Under the pieces are notes generated by a model. That model did no database searches, was not told the DNA's origin, and was given only the letters and a program-made list of their open reading frames with translations. The position numbers and the translations under genes are program-made. Below are positions 1 to 8,497 of a stretch of 38,624 nt of DNA, one piece after another (within the stretch, counting starts at the first letter, position 1; every line of letters starts with the position of its first letter). The stretch is from Phycisphaerales bacterium (GTDB lineage: Bacteria; Planctomycetota; Phycisphaerae; Phycisphaerales; SM1A02), in contig JAKVBQ010000031.1 of the NCBI GenBank assembly GCA_022447205.1, positions 1 through 38,624 of the forward strand, read 5' to 3'.

Positions 1-197
1 CAGCGAACCAACGCACTCCTCTTCTCGTATCGACACGGGGTGAAGAAGTGCTCGAAGGCGCAAGACGACTACCCAATGCCAGTCAAAGAGCGGACCAGAA
101 CGGGGCGACACATGGAACGGCGTGAGCCGGATTCCGTATGCAGCACGGACAGGGTTTGCCACGCCGGAATCAACTCAGCGCGAAGGAACGTCCATCG
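1..197. other. left-edge stretch with no confident gene
   Basis: No recognisable protein is seen in the first 197 bases in any frame. One plus-strand frame stays open from the window edge to a stop at 123-125. Its short translation is unfamiliar, and I cannot tell whether it is the tail of an upstream gene. The sigma-factor gene starts inside or just after this stretch. Confidence 0.3.
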
Positions 198-1277
198 ATG
201 ATCTGCCGGAACTCCCCACTCGAACGTCGCTCGGCAAGAAACAAGCGGTCCAGGAACAGTGCTCTTTCCGCAAGCGGAAAGAAGGATGGAGCCGTCGCCT
301 CCAAGGCCCGGAAGAAGAGCGGCAGCTCGAGCAGCTCGGCCTTGAGGGAAGAGGACGAACGACTCGTCCATGGCCTCCTTGTCGAGCCCCAGGACTTCAT
401 GGATTCACCGGAGTTCCGCAAGCGTGGAGCTGCCAGGCGGATCTACAAGGATGATCTGGAGATCGGTCTCCCTGATGTCTCGTGGTACCGACCACTGCTT
501 GACGGAGCGACCGGTGGCAGAAAGAGAGCGGCCCCGAGGAAGGGCAAGCCCCTGGTGCTCACGGCGGAGCAGGAACGCTCGCTGTTCCTGAAGTTCAACT
601 ACGCACGTTTCATGATCGCGAAGATCCAGACCCGCCTCGACGGACGTTCACCAAACCTGAAGACGAAGCGGGAACTCCTTGAATGGAACCAGACCGCGAC
701 TCGGTACAGGGAACAGATCGCGGAAACGAACCTCGCACTGGTACTGGCCATGGCGAAGCGGACGAGGCTGATCGACGTCGACTTCGGGGATCTGGTCAGC
801 GAAGGCAACATGGCACTGATGCGTTCGGTGGACAAGTTCGACTGTGAACGCGGATTCAAGTTCTCGACCTACGCCTGCAGGGCGATCCTGAAGGCATTCA
901 GCCGACACGGCATGAAGATGAGCCGATATCGCCAGCGTTTCCCCATGGAGTTCGACCCTGCATTCGAGAAGTCGGATCACCTCGCGAACACCAGAGCCCA
1001 GAACGACCAGGAATGCGCGGATGAGGTTCGACACATCGTCCTGAACAACGATGCCGATCTCTCGGATGTCGAACTTGCCGTGATCGAGCATCGCTTCGGC
1101 GTCGGCAACGAAGCCGACGAACCGCTTCGAAGGACCCTTACCCTGGAACAGGTCGGCCAGATCATCGGCGTGACCAAGGAACGCGTCCGACAGATCCAGA
1201 ACAAGGCACTCGCCAAGCTCAAGTGCACCCTCGAGGATGTCACGCCGCGAGAGGCCCCCGTGATCAGCAGGAACTGA
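198..1277 (+). CDS. sigma-70 family RNA polymerase sigma factor, divergent
   Basis: This protein should direct RNA polymerase to a subset of promoters. It has about 359 residues from the ATG at 198, which follows AAGGA at 183-187. An in-frame ATG at 138 would add 20 residues but has no clear ribosome site. The first ~60 residues are rich in Ser, Lys and Arg and look disordered. A clear region 2 follows: NLALVLAMAKR, then DLVSEGNMALMRSVDKFD, then GFKFSTYACRAI. Region 4 closes the protein with LTLEQVGQIIGVTKERVRQIQ, a helix-turn-helix of the -35-binding type. Where primary sigmas carry the WIRQAITR helix of region 2.4, this one reads RAILKAFSRHGMK. No ordinary region 3 is visible between regions 2 and 4. 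It is therefore an alternative or divergent group-3-like factor rather than RpoD. No anti-sigma gene is adjacent. Family call sure; regulon unknown. Confidence 0.85.
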   Translation: MICRNSPLERRSARNKRSRNSALSASGKKDGAVASKARKKSGSSSSSALREEDERLVHGLLVEPQDFMDSPEFRKRGAARRIYKDDLEIGLPDVSWYRPLLDGATGGRKRAAPRKGKPLVLTAEQERSLFLKFNYARFMIAKIQTRLDGRSPNLKTKRELLEWNQTATRYREQIAETNLALVLAMAKRTRLIDVDFGDLVSEGNMALMRSVDKFDCERGFKFSTYACRAILKAFSRHGMKMSRYRQRFPMEFDPAFEKSDHLANTRAQNDQECADEVRHIVLNNDADLSDVELAVIEHRFGVGNEADEPLRRTLTLEQVGQIIGVTKERVRQIQNKALAKLKCTLEDVTPREAPVISRN

Positions 1278-1362
1278 TCCGGGCCGGAACTGCCCCGGAT
1301 TCAGGTGGATGCGGATCGAGTGACATCGACTCGGTCTCCGAACAGGCGTGCATGGCATCCGG

Positions 1363-1393
1363 TTCACAGGATGCCGCACGGCTCGGATACACT
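1363..1393 (+). promoter_or_regulatory. candidate promoter for the CoA-transferase gene
   Basis: TTCACA at 1363-1368 matches the -35 consensus at five of six bases. It is followed by GATACA (17-base spacer) overlapping TACACT (1388-1393, 19-base spacer). TACACT matches TATAAT at four of six bases, and the same hexamer recurs before other genes in this window. Transcription would begin near 1400, giving a leader of about 32 bases with a GGAGCAGG ribosome site. Confidence 0.35.
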
Positions 1394-1431
1394 GCAGCCA
1401 CCGAAGCCCACCCAGAACCCCGGAGCAGGAC

Positions 1432-2127
1432 ATGATCGACAAGGTACGAAGGACCCCGGAAGAAGCGCTCGATGGACTGACCGCCGACGGCATGACCGTG
1501 GCAGTGGGTGGTTTCGGGTTGTGCGGGATACCGGAACAGCTGATCCTCGCCCTTCGCGAGAGTGGCGTGACCGGCCTCACGGCAGTGAGCAACAACGCCG
1601 GCGTCGATGACTGGGGACTGGGACTGCTGCTCCAGACCAGACAGATCCGCAAGATGGTGAGTTCCTACGTGGGCGAGAACGCCGAGTTCGAACGACAGTT
1701 CATGGCGAACGAACTGGAGCTCGAGTTCAACCCCCAGGGCACACTCGCGGAACGGCTGAGGGCCGGAGGGGCGGGCATCCCCGCGTTCTTCACCAGGACC
1801 GGGGTCGGCACCGTCATCGCGGAAGGCAAGGAACATCGAGAGTTCGATGGCGACACCTACCTGATGGAGACCGGCATCAAGGCGGACCTTGCGCTGGTGA
1901 AGGCCTGGAAGGCTGATCGAACCGGCAACCTGATCTACAGGAAGACCGCACGCAACTTCAATCCGATGATCGCCACCTGCGGCCGCCACACGGTCGTGGA
2001 GGTCGAGGAGCTGGTGGAACCGGGAGCCCTCGACGCCGACCAGATCCACACCCCCGGAATCTACGTGGACAGGATCGTCCTGACGACGTCGGAGAAGCGG
2101 ATCGAAAATCGGACGGTGCAGGGCTGA
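1432..2127 (+). CDS. scoA: 3-oxoacid CoA-transferase subunit A
   Basis: Subunit A of succinyl-CoA:3-ketoacid or acetate CoA-transferases moves CoA between acyl groups, usually in ketone-body or short-chain fatty-acid breakdown in the cytosol. The ATG at 1432 follows GGAGCAGG and gives 231 residues, the normal subunit-A length. An upstream in-frame ATG at 1348 would add an unlikely leader. Family marks seen are [13 protein letters not shown] near residues 20-32, the SNNAG segment and the RTGVGT stretch. The catalytic glutamate of these enzymes is on subunit B, which normally follows directly. Here the next gene is an unrelated exported protein and no subunit B lies anywhere in the window. The gene may pair with a distant partner, or be a relic. 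Substrate specificity cannot be read from the sequence. Confidence 0.88.
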   Translation: MIDKVRRTPEEALDGLTADGMTVAVGGFGLCGIPEQLILALRESGVTGLTAVSNNAGVDDWGLGLLLQTRQIRKMVSSYVGENAEFERQFMANELELEFNPQGTLAERLRAGGAGIPAFFTRTGVGTVIAEGKEHREFDGDTYLMETGIKADLALVKAWKADRTGNLIYRKTARNFNPMIATCGRHTVVEVEELVEPGALDADQIHTPGIYVDRIVLTTSEKRIENRTVQG

Positions 2128-2245
2128 CCCCGCCCAGCGGCCGAGAAAGCCGCCTGAGGGGTGGATGAGCGCTTGTTTTCCCGATATCACCCCGCTCTGG
2201 TCGATCTGAAGCAGGAAATCCACGCCGAATCCTCGTATCTGCCGC

Positions 2246-2251
2246 CATAAT
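2246..2251 (+). promoter_or_regulatory. candidate -10 element (CATAAT)
   Basis: CATAAT at 2246-2251 matches the -10 consensus at five of six bases, 74 bases before the exported-protein start. No convincing -35 element is seen at the usual spacing, so this is a weak call. Confidence 0.25.
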
Positions 2252-2324
2252 CGAGGTGGATGGGCGTTGGAATGTCCCGGGACGTGAGGTTCCGAACCAG
2301 ACTGCCTTCAGGAGCAAGACCGTG

Positions 2325-3731
2325 ATGCGACAAGGAACACGAGAACGAAGATCCACCCCAGGCCGCCTGAGCGCACTCCTTGCGCTGACCCTGGGACTCC
2401 TCGGCTTCACTGCACCGGCTTCCGCCCAGTTCGGCACCCAGGCCGGATTTGCCGAAGCCTTCCAGAAGGATTTCCTGCGTCGGGACATGCAGCTCTTCAT
2501 GGACTACCTCCGGTTGGAGGACTGGCAGCGGCCGATCATCGAGGTGCTCCTGGATGACTACCAGGATGATTTCGACGGTGGAACCGAAGCCTGCAAGGAT
2601 CGGATGTCGGGCCTCAAGGACGAAATGCTCGCTGATCCGGAGAACGCGATGGAAATCGCCCTCCGCCCGATCAAGGAGTGGGAGCTCGAGAAGAAGCGGA
2701 TGCGGGATGACTTCATCGCAAACCTCCGGACCCAGCTCAGTCCCCTCCAGATGCAGAGATGGCCCAGCCTCGAACGAGCCATGCGACGAGAGAAGGAGCT
2801 TCCGCTCGGGGAACTGCCCGGGGAGAAGATGAACCTCTTCGCGGTCCTGCACGGCATGGAACTCAAGCCGACGGACGTCCAGCAGATCGATCCGGCCCTT
2901 CTCACCTACGAGACGAGACTGGACAATGCGCTCGACAACCGCAGAAAGCAGATGGAGAAGCACCAGCCAGAACTCCAGAACGCGATGGTCTCCCGCAACT
3001 ACCAGGAGGGCCTTCCTCCCCTGCGCAAGATCGCGGCAGCACGCTCGGCAGTGATCGACGTGCACTTCATCGCCATCGACGAGATCTCCAGCCTGCTCCC
3101 GGTGGCGATCGGGGATGAATTCCGACTCGCCATCCTCACCCGCGGGTATCCGGACATCTTCAAGCCGAACTCGGTCGATCGACTGATCAAGCATGTCCGT
3201 TCGCTTCCCGACCTCACCCAGGAACAGTCCGCCGGTCTCGACCAGATCGAGCTCGAATACCTGACCTCCCTTGCCGAAAGCAATGAGCGGCTCCTCCAGG
3301 CCTATCGAATCAACGCCAAGGAGATCCCGATCCTGGAAGCGAAGCAGAGCATCGCCCGCAGGAACAAGGAGGAGATCGAACGTGGCGAGAACGTCCCCTC
3401 CGCGATCACGGACGAAAAGACCCTTCGCGCGGACATGTTCGAGGAATACCGGAATCGGATCCTCGACCTCCTCACCGAGGAACAGAACATGCAGACCCCG
3501 GCCAGCATCAAGTTCGACCGAAGAGGTGGCAGGCAGCGCGGCAACATCGAGCGACCTGCAGGATTGACGAACCCGAACGCTCCGGGACGAGGCAACGGTC
3601 GATCCAGGGCCTCCAATCCGGACAAGATGCCTCCTCCCAAGGGAGGCAAGGTCGATAGTGGACTCAGCGACAGCGGACCCCCGCCCAAGATCGACGATTC
3701 GCCCCCGAAGAACACCGGGGGCGGAGGCTGA
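2325..3731 (+). CDS. exported protein of unknown function
   Basis: I do not recognise the family. From ATG 2325 (AGGAG at 2310-2314; an adjacent GTG at 2322 is equally possible) it has 468 residues. A basic start (MRQGTRERR) and the hydrophobic stretch LSALLALTLGLLGFTAPASA form a standard signal peptide, with cleavage likely before QFG, so it should be periplasmic or outside the cell. The mature part is highly charged and probably mostly helical, with long coiled-coil-like runs of Glu, Arg, Lys and Leu and no Cys-rich or catalytic motif that I can name. The last ~70 residues become rich in Gly, Pro, Asn and Ser and end in NTGGGG, a probable disordered tail. It ends 80 bases before gspE and points the same way, so it may belong with the secretion operon as an accessory or a substrate; this is inference from position only. 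Confidence 0.75.
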   Translation: MRQGTRERRSTPGRLSALLALTLGLLGFTAPASAQFGTQAGFAEAFQKDFLRRDMQLFMDYLRLEDWQRPIIEVLLDDYQDDFDGGTEACKDRMSGLKDEMLADPENAMEIALRPIKEWELEKKRMRDDFIANLRTQLSPLQMQRWPSLERAMRREKELPLGELPGEKMNLFAVLHGMELKPTDVQQIDPALLTYETRLDNALDNRRKQMEKHQPELQNAMVSRNYQEGLPPLRKIAAARSAVIDVHFIAIDEISSLLPVAIGDEFRLAILTRGYPDIFKPNSVDRLIKHVRSLPDLTQEQSAGLDQIELEYLTSLAESNERLLQAYRINAKEIPILEAKQSIARRNKEEIERGENVPSAITDEKTLRADMFEEYRNRILDLLTEEQNMQTPASIKFDRRGGRQRGNIERPAGLTNPNAPGRGNGRSRASNPDKMPPPKGGKVDSGLSDSGPPPKIDDSPPKNTGGGG

Positions 3732-3757
3732 CCCTGAAGAGACCATCCGGTTAGACT
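3728..3757 (+). promoter_or_regulatory. candidate promoter for the secretion operon
   Basis: CTGACC (3728-3733, four of six to TTGACA) and TAGACT (3752-3757, four of six to TATAAT) are separated by 18 bases. Transcription would begin near 3764. A short CGAGC/GCTCG hairpin lies in the leader at 3769-3783. The -35 overlaps the stop codon of the preceding gene. Confidence 0.35.
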
Positions 3758-3811
3758 TCCGAACCCGACGAGCGAACGGCTCGACAGACCACCTGTCCGA
3801 CGAGGCCATGC

Positions 3812-5422
3812 ATGAGCGAGATCGATCTCGACCAGCAACAGAACACCGCGCATGAAGAGGCGGACGAGACCGCGGAGAAATGCCGCCTGCTCGGCATCGA
3901 ATGGCTGGAGAAGGCTCCGGACACCGATGGCGACGTGGTCGGGCTGATCGAGCCCGATGTCGCGGTCCGGCTCCGGGTGGTCCCCATCAGGCGCGACAAC
4001 GGACGACTGCAGATCGCTATGGCCGATCCGCTCGACATCACCGCCGCGGACGAGGTGGGAGCGATCGTGGGTGTCCCGATCACCCGCATAGGCGTCCAGG
4101 GTGACGCCTTCAGCGAACTGATGCGAGGCACGTACGGCACGACCGCAGCCAGAATGGCCGAGAGCCTCGCCGCCGACAGCGGCATGGCGAGCACGGACCT
4201 CGAACACAATCTCGATGCCATCGAGGCCGGTGACATCCACCGGATGGCCGAAGAGCCGACGCTCATCAACCTCGTCAACCTCCTGCTTCTCGAGGCGATC
4301 CAGTCGAGGACGTCCGACGTCCACATCGAGCCGTTCGAGAACGAGCTCAAGGTCAAGTACCGCATCGACGGCATGCTGATCGAGCAGCCCCCACCACCGA
4401 AGCACCTCCAGCCGGCCCTGATCGGACGCATCAAGATCATGGCGGGCATGAACATCGCCGAGCGATACGTTCCGCAGGACGGTCACATCACGCTCAGGTT
4501 CGAAGGACGCAAGGTCGACATCCGCGTCTCGACGGTGCCGACCCTCTACGGCGAATCGGTCGTCATGCGTATCCTCGACAAGAGCTCGATCCAGCTGGAT
4601 CTGGTCACCCTCGGCATGTCCGAGGAGCACCGAACCACGATGGACAAGTTGATCGCCAAGCCCCACGGCCTGGTCCTGGTCACCGGACCGACCGGGTCGG
4701 GCAAGACGACGACGCTCTACGCCTGCCTCAGCAAGCTGTACGACCCCCGGAAGAAGATCATCACCATCGAGGATCCGGTCGAGTACGAACTCGGCGGCAT
4801 CAACCAGATCCCGGTGAACCCCAAGCGCGGCCTGACCTTCGCGACCGGACTTCGTTCCATCCTGAGACAGGACCCGGACGTGATCTTCGTCGGCGAGACC
4901 CGCGATGCCGAAACGATCGACATCGTGATCCGGTCGGCACTCACCGGGCACCTCGTCTTCAGCACCCTGCATACCAATGACGCACTCAGTTCGGTCGGCC
5001 GCATGATGGACATGGGCGCCGAGCCCTATCTGGCCGCAAGCGTTCTCGAAGGGCTGCTCGCACAGCGCCTCGGACGCCGGATCTGCCAGCACTGCCTCGA
5101 CTGGGAGCCCATGTCCGAGGACCTGGAACATCGCCTGACCGCGGAGGAACGCGAGCTCTTCAACGGCAGGATGCCGTTGGGCCGAGGCTGCGATGAATGT
5201 CGCAACCAGGGCTCCCTTGGACGCCTGGGCTTCTACGAGCTGGTCCGAATCACGCCGACCCTCCGGGCCGCGATCGCAGAAAACATGTCGATGGTCCAAC
5301 TCCGGAAGCACCTTCCCGAGGAATTCGAGCCAATGCGCGTCGATGGCATGAGCAAGGCTGCGCGCGGCGAGACCACCGTTCAGGAGGTCCTGCGCGCGAC
5401 CCAGGACGTAGACGAGGCCTGA
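3812..5422 (+). CDS. gspE: type II secretion/type IV pilus assembly ATPase (GspE/PilB)
   Basis: This hexameric cytoplasmic ATPase powers extension of the pseudopilus. At 536 residues it has the usual GspE length. An N-terminal GspE/PilB docking domain (about residues 1-150) is followed by the ATPase core: Walker A GPTGSGKT near 291-298, Asp box TIEDPVEYE near 320, Walker B DPDVIFVGETRD near 353-364 and His box HLVFSTLHTND near 380. The zinc motif is present: CQHC near 425, then 31 residues, then CDEC near 460. All catalytic residues are intact, so it should be active. The ATG at 3812 opens the MSEIDLD start; a second ATG sits just upstream out of frame. It is first in a run of same-strand secretion genes, with gspF starting 9 bases after its stop. 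The companion genes (GspG with a full GspG signature, GspK, secretin) favour a type II system over a true pilus. Confidence 0.95.
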   Translation: MSEIDLDQQQNTAHEEADETAEKCRLLGIEWLEKAPDTDGDVVGLIEPDVAVRLRVVPIRRDNGRLQIAMADPLDITAADEVGAIVGVPITRIGVQGDAFSELMRGTYGTTAARMAESLAADSGMASTDLEHNLDAIEAGDIHRMAEEPTLINLVNLLLLEAIQSRTSDVHIEPFENELKVKYRIDGMLIEQPPPPKHLQPALIGRIKIMAGMNIAERYVPQDGHITLRFEGRKVDIRVSTVPTLYGESVVMRILDKSSIQLDLVTLGMSEEHRTTMDKLIAKPHGLVLVTGPTGSGKTTTLYACLSKLYDPRKKIITIEDPVEYELGGINQIPVNPKRGLTFATGLRSILRQDPDVIFVGETRDAETIDIVIRSALTGHLVFSTLHTNDALSSVGRMMDMGAEPYLAASVLEGLLAQRLGRRICQHCLDWEPMSEDLEHRLTAEERELFNGRMPLGRGCDECRNQGSLGRLGFYELVRITPTLRAAIAENMSMVQLRKHLPEEFEPMRVDGMSKAARGETTVQEVLRATQDVDEA

Positions 5423-5431
5423 TAGCTGCCA

Positions 5432-6655
5432 ATGCCCTCATTTCGCTACGAATCAATCAAGAGCAACGGGAACTCCGCAAGCGGAGCCCTGTCCGCGCCG
5501 GACAAGGCCGAGGCGATTCGGAGGCTGAGACAGCGCGGCATGACGCCGATCAACATCGTCGAAGCCGAAAGCTCGGGCCTCAGCAGCCTCCTATCGAGAC
5601 GGTCGAGGAAGCCCTCCATCAAGAAGGCCGAGCTGGCGAACCTCATCAGGGAGATCGCGACAGCGCTCGAAGCGGGCCTGCCGCTCATGCAGGCTCTGAA
5701 GACGGTCCGCCAGCAGTCCAAGGGACCGGCGATGCCGACCATGCTGGACTTCCTCATCGAGAAGGTCGAGGCCGGCACTCCGTTGCATCAGGCGGCCGCG
5801 GAATACGGCGCACCCTTCGATGACCTTGTGATCGGCATGTTCCGATCCGCGGATGCCTCGGGCAAGATGGACGAGGTGCTCCACCAGCTGGCGAGCCTCC
5901 TTGACCGATCGATCGAACTTCGTCGCGAGATCGTCGGTGCGACCGTCTATCCGATCATCGTCGCACTCCTGATCGTGGCCAGCGTCATCGTCCTGGTGAC
6001 GGTCGTGCTCCCCCGTCTCATGGCGCCGCTCACGGAGCAGACGAACTTCCAGATGCCCTGGCCGACAGCGGTGCTTCTGGGGACGGCTGACTTCATCCAG
6101 GCCTGGTGGTGGCTGATGATCGCGATCTTCATCGGGATCCTTCTGGGCTATCGTGCCTGGGTCGCGATTCCGAAGAACCGTCTCATGCTGGATGGCGTGC
6201 TCCTGAGAGTGCCCTTGATGGGCAAGCTCATCAGAGACGTTGCGGTGGCTCGATTCACCAGGACCCTGGGCACCCTTGTCTCTGCCGGCATCCCGATCCT
6301 CTCGGCACTCAAGATCGTCAGGGACACGCTGGGCAACACCGTGCTGATGGAGGCCATCGACCAGGTGCAGGAGAAGGTCACGACCGGTCAGTCCCTGGCG
6401 GACCCGCTGGCACGCTGCGGCCACTTCCCACCGCTGCTCGTCCAGATCGTGAACATGGGTGAGAAATCCGGCCGGCTGGAATCGATGTTGATCCATGCCG
6501 CCAAGGCATTTGATCGCCAGGTCGACCAGACCCTGAAGGTCTTCACCAAGGCCCTCCCACCCCTGCTGCTGGTCTTCATGGCGCTGATTGCCGCCTTCGT
6601 GCTCACAGCGATCCTGCTGCCCCTGCTCGAAATGCAATCAGCCATCGGGGCCTGA
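5432..6655 (+). CDS. gspF: type II secretion inner-membrane platform protein (GspF/PilC)
   Basis: This platform protein sits in the inner membrane and couples the GspE ATPase to pseudopilin insertion. It has 407 residues, the normal length. Two repeated GspF domains are visible: the first from about residue 70 (ELANLIREIATALEAGLPL), the second from about 270 (ARFTRTLGTLVSAGIPI). Three membrane segments are seen: about 171-195 (YPIIVALLIVASVIVLVTVV), about 228-246 (WWWLMIAIFIGILLGYRAW) and about 380-402. The N-terminal MPSFRYESIKSNG is typical of the family start. The ribosome site is weak, and the short 9-base gap to gspE suggests translational coupling. A second paralogue occurs at 25109 next to pilT. 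The next gene is about 270 bases away, the largest gap in the operon. Confidence 0.94.
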   Translation: MPSFRYESIKSNGNSASGALSAPDKAEAIRRLRQRGMTPINIVEAESSGLSSLLSRRSRKPSIKKAELANLIREIATALEAGLPLMQALKTVRQQSKGPAMPTMLDFLIEKVEAGTPLHQAAAEYGAPFDDLVIGMFRSADASGKMDEVLHQLASLLDRSIELRREIVGATVYPIIVALLIVASVIVLVTVVLPRLMAPLTEQTNFQMPWPTAVLLGTADFIQAWWWLMIAIFIGILLGYRAWVAIPKNRLMLDGVLLRVPLMGKLIRDVAVARFTRTLGTLVSAGIPILSALKIVRDTLGNTVLMEAIDQVQEKVTTGQSLADPLARCGHFPPLLVQIVNMGEKSGRLESMLIHAAKAFDRQVDQTLKVFTKALPPLLLVFMALIAAFVLTAILLPLLEMQSAIGA

Positions 6656-6926
6656 TCACAAAGGCCCGATAAGAACGCGCTTGAAACCTCGAAAAAGCTG
6701 TTCTCGCCGAAAATGCAGCCTGACAGAACGCCCCGACCTGACGTGGGCGGCGGGGCCCCCGTGAATTTCCTGGAAGAACCCCGATCCACGGCCGGAACAA
6801 GGCAACAAAGAGCCCGCCTCAGGCGTTGATAGACCAGCCGGAAGGCACCTGAAACGCGTACCATTGCCCAAATCAGGTGCCGAACCCAGAGAAACGCCCA
6901 TGGGCAACCCAGGAGACCCCTCGACC
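6656..6926 (+). promoter_or_regulatory. gspF-gspG intergenic region with a perfect inverted repeat
   Basis: No gene is seen here. The key element is GGCACCTGA (6844-6852) and its exact reverse complement TCAGGTGCC (6873-6881), separated by 20 bases. It could be a hairpin in the gspG leader or a two-site operator. A TTGATA at 6826-6831 resembles a -35 box, but I see no well-spaced -10. The CGGGG-C-CCCCG stretch near 6751 is GC-rich and lacks a following T-run, so I do not call it a terminator. Confidence 0.55.
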
Positions 6927-7388
6927 ATGTACCGAAGACGTGACGCCGGAACCCGCCACTCCTCTCGACAGCGCCGCAGCGAGCGGCACCTGCGAAGGGG
7001 CTTCAGCCTCATCGAGGTCATCGTGGCAGTCACCATCATCGCCCTGCTGGCGGCGCTCGTCGCCCCACGGTTCGTGAGTTCGTTGCGGAGCTCCACGCGC
7101 CGAACCGCCCAGATCGAGGTCGCGGCGATCCACAAGCAGGTCGAACTGTTCATGATCGAACGCAGCAACGGAATGCTCCCGGACAACTTCGAGCTGATCG
7201 AGCTGACTCAGGGCGAAGACCCCTATCTCAACAACGCGGACGATCTCCTCGACCCCTGGGGCAACGAGTACTACTGCGAGTCCTCCAACCCGGAATACAA
7301 CATCGACTTCGACATCATCTGCTTCGGCGCGGACGGACAGCCCGGTGGCGAAGGAGACGATGCGGACATCGTCAGCGGCAAGGACTGA
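6927..7388 (+). CDS. gspG: type II secretion major pseudopilin GspG
   Basis: GspG is the main subunit of the periplasmic pseudopilus. A basic leader ends in RRG, followed by FSLIEVIVAVTIIALLAALV. This is a prepilin peptidase site (cleavage after G, Phe N-methylated, Glu at +5) and a membrane helix. The C-terminal part carries the GspG hallmark LDPWGNEYYCE, then CFGADGQPGGEGDDADI, the loop that binds calcium in known GspG proteins. The start is uncertain. ATG 6927 follows AGGAG with a 12-base gap and gives 153 residues. ATG 6900 is possible. TTG 6864 falls inside the loop of the inverted repeat and is less likely. Two cysteines in the C-terminal domain (YYCES and IICFG) are not universal in the family and might form a disulphide. 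The next pseudopilin starts 45 bases after the stop. Confidence 0.93.
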   Translation: MYRRRDAGTRHSSRQRRSERHLRRGFSLIEVIVAVTIIALLAALVAPRFVSSLRSSTRRTAQIEVAAIHKQVELFMIERSNGMLPDNFELIELTQGEDPYLNNADDLLDPWGNEYYCESSNPEYNIDFDIICFGADGQPGGEGDDADIVSGKD

Positions 7389-7433
7389 CCGACCGCCCGT
7401 ACGGGATCGGACGTCGGCGTATCGGGTGACGAC

Positions 7434-8027
7434 ATGCCTCGTGAACCAAAGCCCCATTCCTGTCCCTCGGGTCCGAGGGGGTTCACGATCATCGAAGTGG
7501 TGATCGCGGTGCTGGTGATCTCGCTCATGGCGGGACTCATCATCCCGAGACTGGGAGGCGTCGGCAAGAGAGCGGAACAGCTCACGGTCGACCGCGTCGC
7601 GGACCTGTTGGCCGCATTCAGCTATCGAGACTCGCTCGCAAGCGGCTCGACCGCGCTCGAGTACAGTTCGAGCGAAGGTTCGCTCACCCTGCTTCTCCTG
7701 CGACGAAACCCGGACAATCCCGCGGAAACCGAGGTCTGGATGCGGGACACCCTGGCACCGGTCGTGCGCATACCGGAATCGATCATTCTGAACGCATACG
7801 AGGATGGAGCCTTGATGCCCAACGGTGACTGGTCCCTGCTCACCAACCTGGATGGGACGAGACCGAAGATCGAGATCGAGCTTGCCGGGTCCGTCGTCAA
7901 CGCCACGGTCATGCTCGATCCATGGTCCCAGACACCTTCGGTCGTCGACGAATACAACGAAGCCCCACGCGTGCTTCCCGATGCGATCGATCTCGACGCC
8001 GCCGGACAGGAAAGAGACCCATGGTGA
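7434..8027 (+). CDS. gspH: type II secretion minor pseudopilin, GspH-like
   Basis: This minor pseudopilin probably forms part of the pseudopilus shaft or tip complex. The leader MPREPKPHSCPSGPRG is followed by FTIIEVVIAVLVISLMAGLI: a prepilin peptidase site with Glu at +5 and a hydrophobic helix. The remaining ~160 residues are soluble and contain alternating hydrophobic strands (for example SLTLLLLRR and KIEIELAG), as expected for a GspH/FimT-type fold, but sequence identity to named GspH is not obvious. The letter H is given mainly by position between G and I. The length of 197 is slightly above average. It overlaps the next gene by 7 bases (ATGGTGA), a sign of translational coupling. Confidence 0.8.
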   Translation: MPREPKPHSCPSGPRGFTIIEVVIAVLVISLMAGLIIPRLGGVGKRAEQLTVDRVADLLAAFSYRDSLASGSTALEYSSSEGSLTLLLLRRNPDNPAETEVWMRDTLAPVVRIPESIILNAYEDGALMPNGDWSLLTNLDGTRPKIEIELAGSVVNATVMLDPWSQTPSVVDEYNEAPRVLPDAIDLDAAGQERDPW

Positions 8028-8497
8028 TGCCCGGAAGACGTCTGAAAACCGAGCGAAACGGACGAGGCTTCACTCTGGTCGAGGTGATGATTGCCGGCGT
8101 GATCCTCGCCATCGGGATGACCAGCCTGCTGACCCTGACCTCCCGAGCGCTCTCCATGCAGCGCCGTGGCGAGCAGAAGATCATCGCCGCCGCCCTCCTC
8201 GACGAGATCCTGGGCTCGGTTCTCACCGAGGGTCCCCAGGACTTCGAACGGATTCAATCGACGAGTGGCCCCTGCGATGCACCGTTCGAGGACTGGGACT
8301 TCGAGGTCGACATCGAGAGTGCGGTCGGCTCGGACCCATTCAAGGTCCTCGCAACGGTCATAGCCCCGAATGGAAGCTCCTACGAATGCGCCACCCTGAT
8401 CGCGCCCAAGCTGGGCGAGGAACCCGATCCGGACCGCGCCCCGATCGAACCGATCGACCGTGAAGGTCGCTGGCTGGAAATGGAGGACGAGCTGTGA
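8021..8497 (+). CDS. gspI: type II secretion minor pseudopilin, GspI-like
   Basis: A prepilin-type protein of 158 residues that likely joins the GspI-J-K tip complex. The leader MVMPGRRLKTERNGRG is followed by FTLVEVMIAGVILAIGMTSLL, with Glu at +5 and a hydrophobic helix. GspI proteins typically show exactly this FTLxEVxxAxxIxAxG pattern. ATG 8021 lies after AGGAAAGAG; ATG 8027 is an alternative that would restart directly on the previous stop codon. The long in-frame extension upstream overlaps gspH and is rejected. The gene overlaps the following one by 4 bases (GTGA). Exact assignment rests on operon order. Confidence 0.82.
   Translation: MVMPGRRLKTERNGRGFTLVEVMIAGVILAIGMTSLLTLTSRALSMQRRGEQKIIAAALLDEILGSVLTEGPQDFERIQSTSGPCDAPFEDWDFEVDIESAVGSDPFKVLATVIAPNGSSYECATLIAPKLGEEPDPDRAPIEPIDREGRWLEMEDEL

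Noticed and set aside
3302-5311. Long minus-strand ORF opposite gspE
   Set aside because: It is the antisense of a certain gene, with typical His/Asp/Gly-rich shadow composition and no motif.
6751-6761. GC-rich palindrome as a terminator after gspF
   Set aside because: Loop of 1-3 bases and no following T-run.
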